This document shows, one piece after another, positions 52,026 through 59,285 of a DNA stretch of 64,000 nucleotides; position 1 is the first letter of the stretch, and every line of letters starts with the position of its first letter. The translations under genes and the position numbers were made by a program. The stretch is taken from the NCBI GenBank assembly GCA_027314025.1, contig DAHVCP010000048.1, forward strand, positions 51,220 to 115,219, in the 5' to 3' direction. Under the pieces are notes generated by a model, which saw only the letters and a program-made list of their open reading frames with translations, did no database searches and had not been told where the DNA came from. Source of the stretch: Acidobacteriota bacterium. Its GTDB lineage: Bacteria > Acidobacteriota > Terriglobia > Terriglobales > SCQP01.

Positions 52026-52049
52026 TGCGCGGCGGCGCACCGCCGCGCA
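52026..52049. promoter_or_regulatory. Perfect inverted repeat upstream of nadA
   Basis: TGCGCGGCGG (52026-52035) and CCGCCGCGCA (52040-52049) pair perfectly over 10 bases with a 4-base loop. It lies in the 211-base divergent region between the zinc-ribbon gene and nadA, and could be an operator or an RNA hairpin. Confidence 0.4.
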
Positions 52050-52064
52050 CGAAGCCGGGGCGGA

Positions 52065-52085
52065 CGGAGATAAAGCGGAGATAAA
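52065..52085 (+). repeat. Tandem CGGAGATAAA repeat upstream of nadA
   Basis: CGGAGATAAA occurs at 52065-52074 and again at 52076-52085, an 11-base period, which is one turn of DNA. It ends 63 bases before the nadA ATG at 52149. The phasing fits two adjacent binding sites on one face of the helix, perhaps for a NAD-pathway repressor; none is known here. Confidence 0.45.
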
Positions 52086-52148
52086 ATAGGGGTGAGGCAG
52101 CCCGCGGCCCGCGAACTGCCTGTTTCGCGGCAACCCGGGCCCACGCCT

Positions 52149-53261
52149 ATGGCCGCTTCCACCGCCAACGTACTTGCAGACTGCTCGCTCACGAGTTATC
52201 TGCGCCATCCCGACCGTGCCCTCGACGGCCGGATCGCCGCCGCGCGGCGGAATCTGGGCCGGCGCGTGTTGATTCTCGGGCACCATTACCAACGGGACGA
52301 AGTCATCCATTTCGCCGACTACACCGGCGACTCCTTCCGGCTGGCGCGCCGGGCGATGGAACACCCCGAGGCCGAGTACATCATCTTTTGCGGCGTGCAC
52401 TTCATGGCGGAAAGCGCCGACGTGTTGCGCGGACCGGGGCAGCAGGTGATCCTGCCGGATCTGAACGCCGGTTGTTCGATGGCGGACATGGCGGAGTTCA
52501 CCCAGGTGGAGGACGCCTGGGAGCAACTGGAAGCGCTGGGGCTGGCCGCCGAGATCGTACCCATCACCTATATCAACTCCACCGCGGCCATCAAGGCCTT
52601 TTGCGGCGAACACGGCGGCTTGGTCTGCACCTCCTCGAATGCCCAGGCAGCCCTGCGCTGGGCGCTGGCGCGCAAACCGCGCGTGCTGTTTCTGCCCGAT
52701 CAGCATTTGGGCCGCAACACCGGGCACCAGATCGGCATCGGCCTGGAAGAGATGGCGGTGTGGAATCCGCGGCAGGAACTTGGCGGCAACGACGCCAGCC
52801 GCCTCCGCGGCAGCCGCTTGCTCCTGTGGAAGGGACATTGCTCGGTGCACCAGCGATTCCTGCCGCAGCATGTGGACCAGTGCCGCGCCGAGGATCCCAC
52901 GGTGCGGGTGATCGTGCATCCCGAGTGCAGCTTTGAAGTGGCGCAAAAGGCGGATCAAACCGGCTCAACCGACTTCATCATTCGCGCCATCGAATCCGCC
53001 CCGGCGGGGGCGTCCTGGGCCGTGGGCACCGAACTGCACCTGGTGCATCGGCTGGCGCAGCAGCATCCCGAGCAGAAGATCATCCCGTTGGACCGCAATG
53101 CCTGCCCGGTCTGCACCACCATGTTCCGCATCTCTCCGCAGCATCTTTGCTGGGTGCTGGAAAATTTAGCACAGGGCGAGGTGGTCAACCCCATCCGCGT
53201 GCCGGAAGGCGTGAAGCGTGGCGCGCGGCTGGCGCTGGACCGCATGCTGGCGCTGGCTTAA
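52149..53261 (+). CDS. nadA: Quinolinate synthase
   Basis: A 370-residue [4Fe-4S] enzyme that condenses iminoaspartate with dihydroxyacetone phosphate in de novo NAD synthesis. Start of domain: RVLILGHHYQRDEVIHFADY. The three cluster cysteines fit DLNAGCSMADM, VCTSSNAQAAL and NACPVCTTMFRI. Substrate residues lie in FCGVHFMAESADVL, LFLPDQHLGRNTGHQ, HCSVHQRF and HPECSFEVAQKADQTGST. ATG 52149 is preferred; a GTG at 52092 in frame would add 19 residues. nadB and nadC are not in the window. DUF2203 follows after three bases and is probably co-transcribed. Confidence 0.95.
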   Translation: MAASTANVLADCSLTSYLRHPDRALDGRIAAARRNLGRRVLILGHHYQRDEVIHFADYTGDSFRLARRAMEHPEAEYIIFCGVHFMAESADVLRGPGQQVILPDLNAGCSMADMAEFTQVEDAWEQLEALGLAAEIVPITYINSTAAIKAFCGEHGGLVCTSSNAQAALRWALARKPRVLFLPDQHLGRNTGHQIGIGLEEMAVWNPRQELGGNDASRLRGSRLLLWKGHCSVHQRFLPQHVDQCRAEDPTVRVIVHPECSFEVAQKADQTGSTDFIIRAIESAPAGASWAVGTELHLVHRLAQQHPEQKIIPLDRNACPVCTTMFRISPQHLCWVLENLAQGEVVNPIRVPEGVKRGARLALDRMLALA

Positions 53262-53264
53262 GCC

Positions 53265-53705
53265 ATGGCCAAGACCTTTACCCTCGGCGAAGCGCAAGCG
53301 TTGCTGCCCGTGCTGCGCGGCCTGATGCAGTCGGCCGTGGAGGCGCACACCAAAGCGGAAGCGCTGGAGGCGGAAATGCAGCGGACCATTACCCGCATCC
53401 TGCTGCTGGGCGGCGTGCAGCTGGATCCCATCGCCATGGCGGCGCGCAGGGCGGAACGGGACAGCATCTTGCAGCGGCTCAAGGACGTGCTCGGGGAGCT
53501 GGACGCGGCGGGAGTGCAGATCAAGGACTTGGAGCGCGGCTTATTGGATTTTCCCTGCCGCATGAATGGCCGCATCGTGCTGCTCTGCTGGCAGCTGGGG
53601 GAAGAAACGATCGCCTATTGGCATGGCGCCGAAGAGGGCTTCGCGGGCCGCAAGCCGATTGACCCCGCGCAATTCACGCCGGCGCGGCAGTCTCGGATTC
53701 AATAA
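53265..53705 (+). CDS. DUF2203-family protein
   Basis: A 146-residue cytosolic protein starting KTFTLGEAQALLPVLRGLMQ, the opening of DUF2203. The first half is a long amphipathic helix pair (AEALEAEMQRTITRILLLGG), and the second half has DLERGLLDFPCRMNGRIVLL then CWQLGEETIAYWHGAEEGFA, the conserved beta part with 'G-x-DFP', 'CW' and 'YWH'. The family function is unknown. It lies three bases after nadA. Confidence 0.85.
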   Translation: MAKTFTLGEAQALLPVLRGLMQSAVEAHTKAEALEAEMQRTITRILLLGGVQLDPIAMAARRAERDSILQRLKDVLGELDAAGVQIKDLERGLLDFPCRMNGRIVLLCWQLGEETIAYWHGAEEGFAGRKPIDPAQFTPARQSRIQ

Positions 53706-53777
53706 CAAAAACGCGGCCGGGGGCGCCGCGCTCGGGGCGGTGGGCAAGCGGATCGCCCGCCCACCGCCGCCGTCCGG

Positions 53778-54581
53778 CTAGGGCAGCAGAGCGCTGGCGG
53801 GATGTACGCGCACATGCCGGCGCAGGGTGACGGTAATGACGGCTTCGGATTTCAGATCCACCTGCGTGGGCTTGGTGAGCGCCTCGCCCGCCGTGCCCGC
53901 GCCCGCCCCGATGGCCGCGCCGATGGCCGCACCCTTGCCATGGCCCACCAAGGCCCCCACCAGGGCGCCAATGCCCGCGCCGCCACCGATCATTTTGACC
54001 GAACGGCTGCCGCGCGACGGTCCTAGTACTTCCCAGACGCCGCTGAGCGGATATGTGTGGCCGTTATATTGCAGGCTGACCAATGCGAGCGCCAGCTCGG
54101 AGCGGCCCTTGAAATGGCCGCTGGAGGCCGCCACGGTTACTTTGCCGTTAACCCGGGCGCCGCGGGGAACCACCACTTGGCCACCCACCACGACCGGACG
54201 GTTAATTTCGCCGACGAACGGTTGATCCACGCTGCTGATATCGGAGCCCAGGGCCTGGTTCAGTCGAATCGCCAGATGGGTGCCTGCGGCGATGGTCACT
54301 TTGGGCGGGGGCGGCGGCGGGGCAGGCGGAGCGGATGGCGCTGCCGGCGCGGAGGCCCTGCGGGCGGCCCTGCGAGCGGACCGGGCCGCGGCGCGGCTCC
54401 CGCCGCCGCCGTATGACGCTGCTGGAGCGGCCGATTGCGCGGCGCTGGTGTTTTGCGCGGCGGCGGGTGCGCTGTTGGAGGCCGGCGCCGCCGCCGGCGC
54501 ATTCGATTTGGAACAGCCCACCAGAGCGACCGCCAAAGCCAGGGCGGCCAGCGTTAGAAGCCATTGGGATCGGAATCGCAT
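53778..54581 (-). CDS. Glycine-zipper lipoprotein with SH3-like barrel
   Basis: A 267-residue lipoprotein. The signal peptide ends in the lipobox LVGC with Cys23. A long Ala/Ser/Arg/Pro-rich low-complexity segment (about 25-95) follows, then a beta-rich domain (VTIAAGTHLAIRLNQALGSD, GEINRPVVVGGQVVVPRGAR, VNGKVTVAASSG), and a glycine zipper of the form GAGIGALVGALVGHGKGAAI, then GAAIGAGAGTAGEALTK. Such zippers insert in the outer membrane. The combination resembles TrbI/VirB10-like and YMGG-type envelope lipoproteins of acidobacteria. A strong GGAGGG lies before the ATG. It is divergent from the putative small RNA and the hydrolase. Confidence 0.7.
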   Translation of the reverse strand: MRFRSQWLLTLAALALAVALVGCSKSNAPAAAPASNSAPAAAQNTSAAQSAAPAASYGGGGSRAAARSARRAARRASAPAAPSAPPAPPPPPPKVTIAAGTHLAIRLNQALGSDISSVDQPFVGEINRPVVVGGQVVVPRGARVNGKVTVAASSGHFKGRSELALALVSLQYNGHTYPLSGVWEVLGPSRGSRSVKMIGGGAGIGALVGALVGHGKGAAIGAAIGAGAGTAGEALTKPTQVDLKSEAVITVTLRRHVRVHPASALLP

Positions 54582-54646
54582 GTTTTCCCTCCTCAGTGGT
54601 GCTCAATCGGGCAAAGTGGCGCTAACCATAGTAGCAGGCCCGCAAC

Positions 54647-54674
54647 TTGACAAGCACACGGAATAGGATATAGC
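54647..54674 (+). promoter_or_regulatory. Promoter of the putative small RNA
   Basis: TTGACA at 54647-54652, 16 bases, then TATAGC at 54669-54674 (6/6 and 4/6 to consensus). Transcription would begin near 54682, just before a terminator-like hairpin. It lies between two divergent genes; no coding gene starts closer than 54935. Confidence 0.45.
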
Positions 54675-54681
54675 ATGGATT

Positions 54682-54756
54682 CTCACCGATCCGGTTCTGG
54701 GTCGAATGGGCCGGTTCGATCGCCAAGCTACGGCGAGCGAACCGGCCCATTTTATT
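54682..54756 (+). ncRNA. Putative small RNA or leader attenuator (about 75 bases)
   Basis: A promoter-like pair is followed after about 25 bases by a very strong hairpin and UUUUAUU. No open frame of sensible size is inside. The piece therefore has the form of an independent short transcript. A 7-base segment, CCGGTTC at 54691-54697, repeats in the left arm (54711-54717), so it could pair with the right arm GAACCGG (54739-54745) instead; that is the logic of an attenuator. If the terminator is read through, the alpha/beta hydrolase at 54935 would be next. The function and even the transcript are inferred. Confidence 0.4.
54705..54756 (+). terminator. Strong hairpin with T-rich tail
   Basis: AATGGGCCGGTTCG (54705-54718) pairs perfectly with CGAACCGGCCCATT (54738-54751), 14 bases, and TCGCC/GGCGA (54720-54724, 54732-54736) extend the stem after a single mismatch. 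TTTTATT ends the structure at 54750-54756. This is the best intrinsic-terminator-like structure in the window, and it points to the + strand. Confidence 0.6.
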
Positions 54757-54770
54757 GCCGGGCAAGGGAA

Positions 54771-54798
54771 TTGATTGGTGCGGGCCCCAGCCCCGCTT
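54771..54798. repeat. Interspersed repeat, copy B
   Basis: Same 28-base element as at 49276-49303: TTGATTG, two variable bases, then GCGGGCCCCAGCCCCGCTT. It lies 15 bases after the terminator-like hairpin. The following 90 bases are GC-rich with several short inverted pieces (GCGGAGCCCCG-like) and no gene. Confidence 0.5.
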
Positions 54799-54895
54799 CG
54801 ATTGGCGCGGCGCGGAGCCCCGTTTACGCTCCGGGCTGGGCGGGGGCTTCCCTGGGCTGTGCTTGGCGCGGGGCGCGGACCCCGCGATGGGCTCA

Positions 54896-54930
54896 ACCCA
54901 CCGCCGCGGCGGTGGGTCGCTATCATGATA
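54896..54930. promoter_or_regulatory. Two adjacent palindromes before the hydrolase gene
   Basis: A perfect 22-base palindrome (arms ACCCACCGCCG and CGGCGGTGGGT, 54896-54917) and a second short one, TATCATGATA (54921-54930), end only four bases before the GTG start of the hydrolase. They could be operators or a ribosome-site hairpin that controls translation. Confidence 0.4.
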
Positions 54931-54934
54931 GGCG

Positions 54935-55972
54935 GTGGACGTTTACGGCCAATGGATCCAACGTTGGGAGCGACGCTTGGCCGCGCGCGACCGGAACAAG
55001 GTGCCGCGGCCGTTCGACTGGGGCTGGGAGTGGCTGCGCGCCACGCCAATAGACGGGCTCCCGGCGCGGCCGCGGGGCCTGGCGGATTTGGCCGCGTGGA
55101 ATGAACGGGCGCTGGCCGCGAGCGCGGCGTTCTACACCGCGCCCACGGTGCGCGATTACCATCTCCGGGATGGCTGGCTGACGTTTTCCTCGCCCGCTCC
55201 CGGCCCCTGCCAGGAAAACAACCGCGTGCACGCGCAATGGCTGCCGGCGAAGCGGCGACCGGGGCGGGAGCGGAGGGCGGTGGTGGTTCTGCCGCAGTGG
55301 AATGCCGACGAGAGCGGCCATGTCGGCTTATGCCGCCTGTTCCAGCGCTTTGGCGTGGCGGCGCTGCGCTTAAGCCTGCCCTACCATGATCGGCGCCGGC
55401 CGGCGGGCTTGGCGCGGGCGGAGTATACGGTGGACAGCAACATCGGCCGCACCATCCACGCCGCCCGCCAGGCGGTCTGCGACGTGCGCGCGGCGGTGGA
55501 CTGGCTGGAGGCGGAAGGCGTCGAGCGGATCGGCATCATGGGCACCAGCCTCGGCTCCTGCTACGCCTTTCTAACCACCGCGCATGAGCCGCGTTTGCGC
55601 GCCAACGTCTTCAACCACGTCTCGGACTATTTCGGCGACGTCGTCTGGACTGGGTTGACGACCGGACATGTGCGCGCCGGCTTCGCGGGGGCGCTGGACC
55701 AGGGGGGACTGCGGGAAGCCTGGCGCGTGATCAGCCCGGCCAGCTATTACCCCCGGCTGGTGGGGGCGCGCAAGCGCCATTTACTGCTCTGCGCCCGCTA
55801 CGACCTGTCGTTTTTACCCGCATTTTCCCGCCGCGTGCTGGCGGCATTCCGCGCGCTGGGCATCGAGCACGAGGCCCGCTGGCTGCCCTGCGGGCACTAC
55901 ACGGTGGGGCGGCCGCCGTTCAGCTGGTGGGACGGCTTTTACATGACCCGATTCCTGCGCGCCTGGCTCTAG
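54935..55972 (+). CDS. Alpha/beta hydrolase (dienelactone/acetyl-xylan-esterase-like)
   Basis: A 345-residue enzyme from GTG 54935. VVVLPQWNADESGHVGLCRL holds the oxyanion region, ALRLSLPYHDRRRPAGLARA follows, and the nucleophile elbow is IGIMGTSLGSCYAFLT with Ser205. The triad aspartate may be in LLCARYDLSFLP and the histidine in LPCGHYTVGRPPFSWWD. No signal peptide is seen. Family members cleave esters or small lactones; the substrate is not known. The RBS is not clear, and the start sits next to two palindromes. Read-through from the small-RNA promoter is possible. Confidence 0.7.
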   Translation: MDVYGQWIQRWERRLAARDRNKVPRPFDWGWEWLRATPIDGLPARPRGLADLAAWNERALAASAAFYTAPTVRDYHLRDGWLTFSSPAPGPCQENNRVHAQWLPAKRRPGRERRAVVVLPQWNADESGHVGLCRLFQRFGVAALRLSLPYHDRRRPAGLARAEYTVDSNIGRTIHAARQAVCDVRAAVDWLEAEGVERIGIMGTSLGSCYAFLTTAHEPRLRANVFNHVSDYFGDVVWTGLTTGHVRAGFAGALDQGGLREAWRVISPASYYPRLVGARKRHLLLCARYDLSFLPAFSRRVLAAFRALGIEHEARWLPCGHYTVGRPPFSWWDGFYMTRFLRAWL

Positions 55973-56126
55973 GCGCGGGGTGGAGCTGGCCTGCGCCCGG
56001 TCGTCCCGTCCCTTCCGCCGGCGGCCGCGAACGCCGATCCCTCGGCGCCGCCCGTCGGCGCCGGTGGAACGTGGGGAGGCCAGCCGCCGCCGGCCGCGCG
56101 GGCATGTTATAAGATGGGTCGTGTTT

Positions 56127-56140
56127 CAAACAGGTGTTTG
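56127..56140 (+). promoter_or_regulatory. Probable TetR operator (autoregulatory)
   Basis: CAAACAGGTGTTTG is a palindrome with two 6-base arms and a 2-base centre, 2 bases before the TetR ATG at 56143. The AT-rich GTTATAAGAT at 56105-56114 could be part of the promoter. The CAAACA/TGTTTG half-site recurs downstream, before the efflux genes. Confidence 0.5.
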
Positions 56141-56142
56141 CC

Positions 56143-56823
56143 ATGGCGGATAACCGCAGTGGAAGAGGCGCCGGAACAGTCCGGCGCAAGGAGCAGCCGG
56201 CGACCCGGGAGCGCATTTTGGCGGCGGCGGCCGAAATCTTCGCCGCCCACGGCTTCCGCCACGCCACGGTGCGCGACATTTGCCGCCAGGCGCGAGCCAA
56301 CGTGGCGGCGGTGAACTATTACTTCCACGGCAAAATGGGCCTCTACAAAGCCGTCCTGCACGCCGCCATCGAGATCATGCGGCGCGGTGGAGAAGGCCAG
56401 GTTCCTGCGCGCGGGCAGGCCCCGCCGCGGGAACGGCTGGAAGCGTATTTCCTGGCGCGGTTGCGGATCCTGCATGGCGATGGGCAAGAGACCTGGATTC
56501 ACCGCCTTTTGTCCCAGGAAAATACCGACCCCACTCCGGCCTTCGGCCTGCTCATCGAACACGTCTACCGGCCCAGTTGGCTGGCGTTGGCGGACGTGGT
56601 TGCGGATTGCATGCAACTGCCCTGCAACGACTGGCGCGTGCAGCTCGGCACTGGCAACGCCTTGGGCGCCACGCTTATTTACATTCCCGGCCCCATTCGC
56701 AATCGCTTGAGCCCGCAGCCAACCCCGGAGCAGCGGGACGCCATGGCGCGCGAACTGGCGGGCTTCATGTGGGCGGGCATGCAGGCGCTGGCGCGGCGGC
56801 CGCCAGCGGCGCCGGGGGCTTGA
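56143..56823 (+). CDS. TetR-family transcriptional repressor (CecR/YbiH-like)
   Basis: A 226-residue repressor. The N-terminal helix-turn-helix domain is QPATRERILAAAAEIFAAHG, then FRHATVRDICRQARANVAAV and NYYFHGKMGLYKAVL. The C-terminal ligand domain (ERLEAYFLARLRILHGDGQE, then TWIHRLLSQENTDPTPAFGL and LALADVVADCMQLPCNDWRV) follows the DUF1956 pattern of CecR, which controls ABC-type efflux genes. ATG 56143 is preferred; a GTG at 56134 lies within the operator-like palindrome. The four genes downstream make a tripartite efflux pump, the expected target. The inducer is unknown. Confidence 0.88.
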   Translation: MADNRSGRGAGTVRRKEQPATRERILAAAAEIFAAHGFRHATVRDICRQARANVAAVNYYFHGKMGLYKAVLHAAIEIMRRGGEGQVPARGQAPPRERLEAYFLARLRILHGDGQETWIHRLLSQENTDPTPAFGLLIEHVYRPSWLALADVVADCMQLPCNDWRVQLGTGNALGATLIYIPGPIRNRLSPQPTPEQRDAMARELAGFMWAGMQALARRPPAAPGA

Positions 56824-56829
56824 CGGGAA

Positions 56830-56857
56830 TTGAACATTTGTTTTATACATTTGTTTG
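56830..56857 (+). promoter_or_regulatory. AT-rich TetR-like site before the efflux genes
   Basis: ACATTTGTTT occurs twice (56834-56843, 56847-56856) with a 13-base period in an AT-rich island. TTGAAC at 56830 and TATACA at 56844 are promoter-like but not at standard spacing. TGTTTG at its right end matches the half-site of the palindrome upstream of the TetR gene, so the same repressor could bind here. Confidence 0.4.
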
Positions 56858-56941
56858 AGAATGCCTAGGGGCCGGTGGCCGGACGGGCCAACCCAGCGGA
56901 ACTTTTCGCCGCCGGCGCCGTAGTGACCCACCAGGAACCGC

Positions 56942-58090
56942 ATGACGCTGCCCGGATTCACCGCCAAAAGCGCGCTGCGCAACCGCCGGCGCAGCCTGCT
57001 GACGATCCTCAGCATCGCCTTTTCCTTGTTGCTGCTAACGCTCATGATGGCGGTCTGGCGGGGCTTCTATTTGACCAAGGGCACCCCGGCGGGGGCGCGT
57101 CGGCTGATGGTCCGCAACCGCACGTCGCTGACCTTCCCGCTGCCGGCCTATTACGGCCAGAAGATCGCGGCGGTGCCCGGAGTGGAGGCCGTCGCGCCGG
57201 CGCTCTGGTTCGGCGGCGTCTACAAGAACAACAAACCGCAAAACTTCTTCGCCCAGATCGGCACCGACCCGAAAACGTTCTTTCAGGTGTACCCGGATTA
57301 CCGCATTCCCCCGGCGCAATGGGCCGCCTGGCGCCGCGACCGCGCCGGCTGCGTGGTGGATGCGCGCCTGATGGCGCAGCATCATTGGCATTTGGGCCAG
57401 CATTTGTTCATCAAGGGCACCATTTTTCCGGTGACGCTGCAATTGACCGTTGACGGCGTGTTTCACGCTCCACCGGGTTTTGAGGCCATCTATTTCAACC
57501 AACAATATCTGCAAAAGGCGATGCCGCCGCTAACCTCCATCGCCGGCATGTTTTACGTTCTGACGGATTCCAGCAAGAACGTCAGCCGGGTGGAACGCAC
57601 GATTGACGCCATGTTCCAGAACTCCCCCGCGCCGACGCGCAGCGAAACGGAGCGGGCATTTTTCCTCGGCTTCGTCAACATGCTCGGCAATATCAAGGCG
57701 TTCATCCTGGCGATTTCCCTGGCCGTGGTGTTCGCCATTCTGCTGGTGAGCGCCAACACCATGGCCATGTCCATTCGCGAGCGCATTCGCGAGGTCGCGG
57801 TGCTGAAGACGCTGGGCTTCACGCAACGCGGCGTAGTTGGGCTGTTCGTGGGCGAAGCGGTGGCGATCGCGCTGCTGGGCGGGATTTTGGGCACGGCCGG
57901 CGCCGCCGGGCTGATTGCCATGGGCAGCCAGTCCCCGCAGGGGGCATTGCTGAAGGCGTTCACGGTGACGCCGGGCATCGCGGCCGCCGCCTTGTTGGTG
58001 GCGGTCGTGGTGGGCCTGGTCAGCGCGGCGCTTCCCGCCTGGCGGGCGGCGCAGCACAGCATCGTGGAAGGATTGCGGCACGCGGGCTGA
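56942..58090 (+). CDS. ABC transporter permease, FtsX/MacB type (first)
   Basis: A 382-residue permease with four helices. It begins LPGFTAKSALRNRRRSLLTI with helix 1 (about 20-40), has a 220-residue periplasmic domain, then helices around LGNIKAFILAISLAVVFAIL with MAMSIRERIREVAVLKTLGF, the FtsX loop, and a last pair ending in ALPAWRAAQHSIVEGLRHAG. It probably pairs with the second permease to form the channel of a tripartite efflux pump. It starts 118 bases after the TetR gene and is followed by the second permease after 17 bases. Confidence 0.88.
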   Translation: MTLPGFTAKSALRNRRRSLLTILSIAFSLLLLTLMMAVWRGFYLTKGTPAGARRLMVRNRTSLTFPLPAYYGQKIAAVPGVEAVAPALWFGGVYKNNKPQNFFAQIGTDPKTFFQVYPDYRIPPAQWAAWRRDRAGCVVDARLMAQHHWHLGQHLFIKGTIFPVTLQLTVDGVFHAPPGFEAIYFNQQYLQKAMPPLTSIAGMFYVLTDSSKNVSRVERTIDAMFQNSPAPTRSETERAFFLGFVNMLGNIKAFILAISLAVVFAILLVSANTMAMSIRERIREVAVLKTLGFTQRGVVGLFVGEAVAIALLGGILGTAGAAGLIAMGSQSPQGALLKAFTVTPGIAAAALLVAVVVGLVSAALPAWRAAQHSIVEGLRHAG

Positions 58091-58107
58091 GCGGAGGGCG
58101 GCGGGCG

Positions 58108-59271
58108 ATGGCGATACCGATTACCTATAACCTGCGGCATCTGCGGCAACGGCCGGGAGCGACGGCGATGACCGCCGTGGGCATTGCCCTTACGGTGGCG
58201 ATCGCGCTGTTTATTCTGGCCCTGCTCGGCGGTCTGCGGCAGGCATTCGCCCGCAGCGGCCAGCCGCTGAACGTGCTGGTGCTGCGCAAGGGCTCGACGG
58301 CCGAGGTCACCAGCACGGTCACCGAACAGCAGGCGGCGCTGCTGCGAACCTTGCCGGGGATCGCCAAAAATGCCGCCGGGCAGCCCATGGTTTCGCCGGA
58401 GCTGGTGGTGGTGGTCTCCCTGCCGCAGCGCAACGGCGCCGGACCGAACAACGTCACGGTGCGGGGCTTGGGCCGGATTGGCAGGCAACTGCGGCCTCAG
58501 GTGCATTTGGTGAAGGGGCGATGGTTCCATGCCGGACAGCGGGAGGTGGACGTCAGCCAGTCGGTGGCCCGCCGTTATCGCCATGCCCAAGTGGGCGGCT
58601 CCATCCGTTTTGGACAAGGGCAATGGCGGGTGGTGGGCATCTTCGCCGCCGGCAACACCGCGCCGAGTTCGGAAATTTGGGGTGACGTCCATCAGATGCA
58701 AGGCGACTTCCAGCGGCAAGGGGTGTTTTCCTCCGTGCTGCTGCAAGCGGCCAGCCCGGTGGAGGCCAGCGCCCTAGTCCGCCGCGTCAGCAGCGACCAG
58801 CAACTGGAGCTGCATGGAACCCACGAGCAGGCCTATTACGCCCAACAGACGCAGTCGGGGGCGCCGATCGAGTTCGTCGGTTGGGTGGTGGCGCTGATCA
58901 TGGCCATCGGCTCCTGCTTCGCGGCCATGAACACCATGTACGCCGCCGTCGCCTACCGGGAACGGGAGATCGGCACGCTGCGCATGCTGGGCTTTTCCCG
59001 GCCCAGCATCCTGGGCTGCTTCGTCCTGGAAAGCCTGATGCTGGCGGTGCTGGGTTGGGCGCTGGCGGTGGTGGCGATGCTGCCGCTGAACGGCTTGACC
59101 ACGGGCACCATGAACAACGCCACCTTCAGCGAAGTGGTGTTCCAAATCAAGATGACGCCGGCGGTGCTGGGCTGGGCGCTGGCGTTCGCGCTGCTGATGG
59201 GCTTGATCGGCGGCTTGGCGCCGGCGTGGCAGGCGGCGCGGCGGGAAATCGTGAGCGCATTGCGCGCCTAG
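58108..59271 (+). CDS. ABC transporter permease, FtsX/MacB type (second)
   Basis: A 387-residue permease of the same layout: helix 1 after YNLRHLRQRPGATAMTAVGI, a periplasmic domain with VRGLGRIGRQLRPQVHLVKG and FGQGQWRVVGIFAAG, then EFVGWVVALIMAIGSCFAAM with YAAVAYREREIGTLRMLGFS, and a C-terminal AWQAARREIVSALRA. It differs enough from the first to suggest a heterodimeric channel. It is followed by the adaptor gene after 14 bases. Confidence 0.88.
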   Translation: MAIPITYNLRHLRQRPGATAMTAVGIALTVAIALFILALLGGLRQAFARSGQPLNVLVLRKGSTAEVTSTVTEQQAALLRTLPGIAKNAAGQPMVSPELVVVVSLPQRNGAGPNNVTVRGLGRIGRQLRPQVHLVKGRWFHAGQREVDVSQSVARRYRHAQVGGSIRFGQGQWRVVGIFAAGNTAPSSEIWGDVHQMQGDFQRQGVFSSVLLQAASPVEASALVRRVSSDQQLELHGTHEQAYYAQQTQSGAPIEFVGWVVALIMAIGSCFAAMNTMYAAVAYREREIGTLRMLGFSRPSILGCFVLESLMLAVLGWALAVVAMLPLNGLTTGTMNNATFSEVVFQIKMTPAVLGWALAFALLMGLIGGLAPAWQAARREIVSALRA

Positions 59272-59285
59272 GCGGGGTCGCGAAC

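Noticed and set aside
51657..52958. A 433-residue - strand frame covering nadA and the zinc ribbon
   Set aside because: It is antisense to nadA and out of frame with the zinc-ribbon gene, which has its own start signal; the product is arginine-rich shadow sequence.
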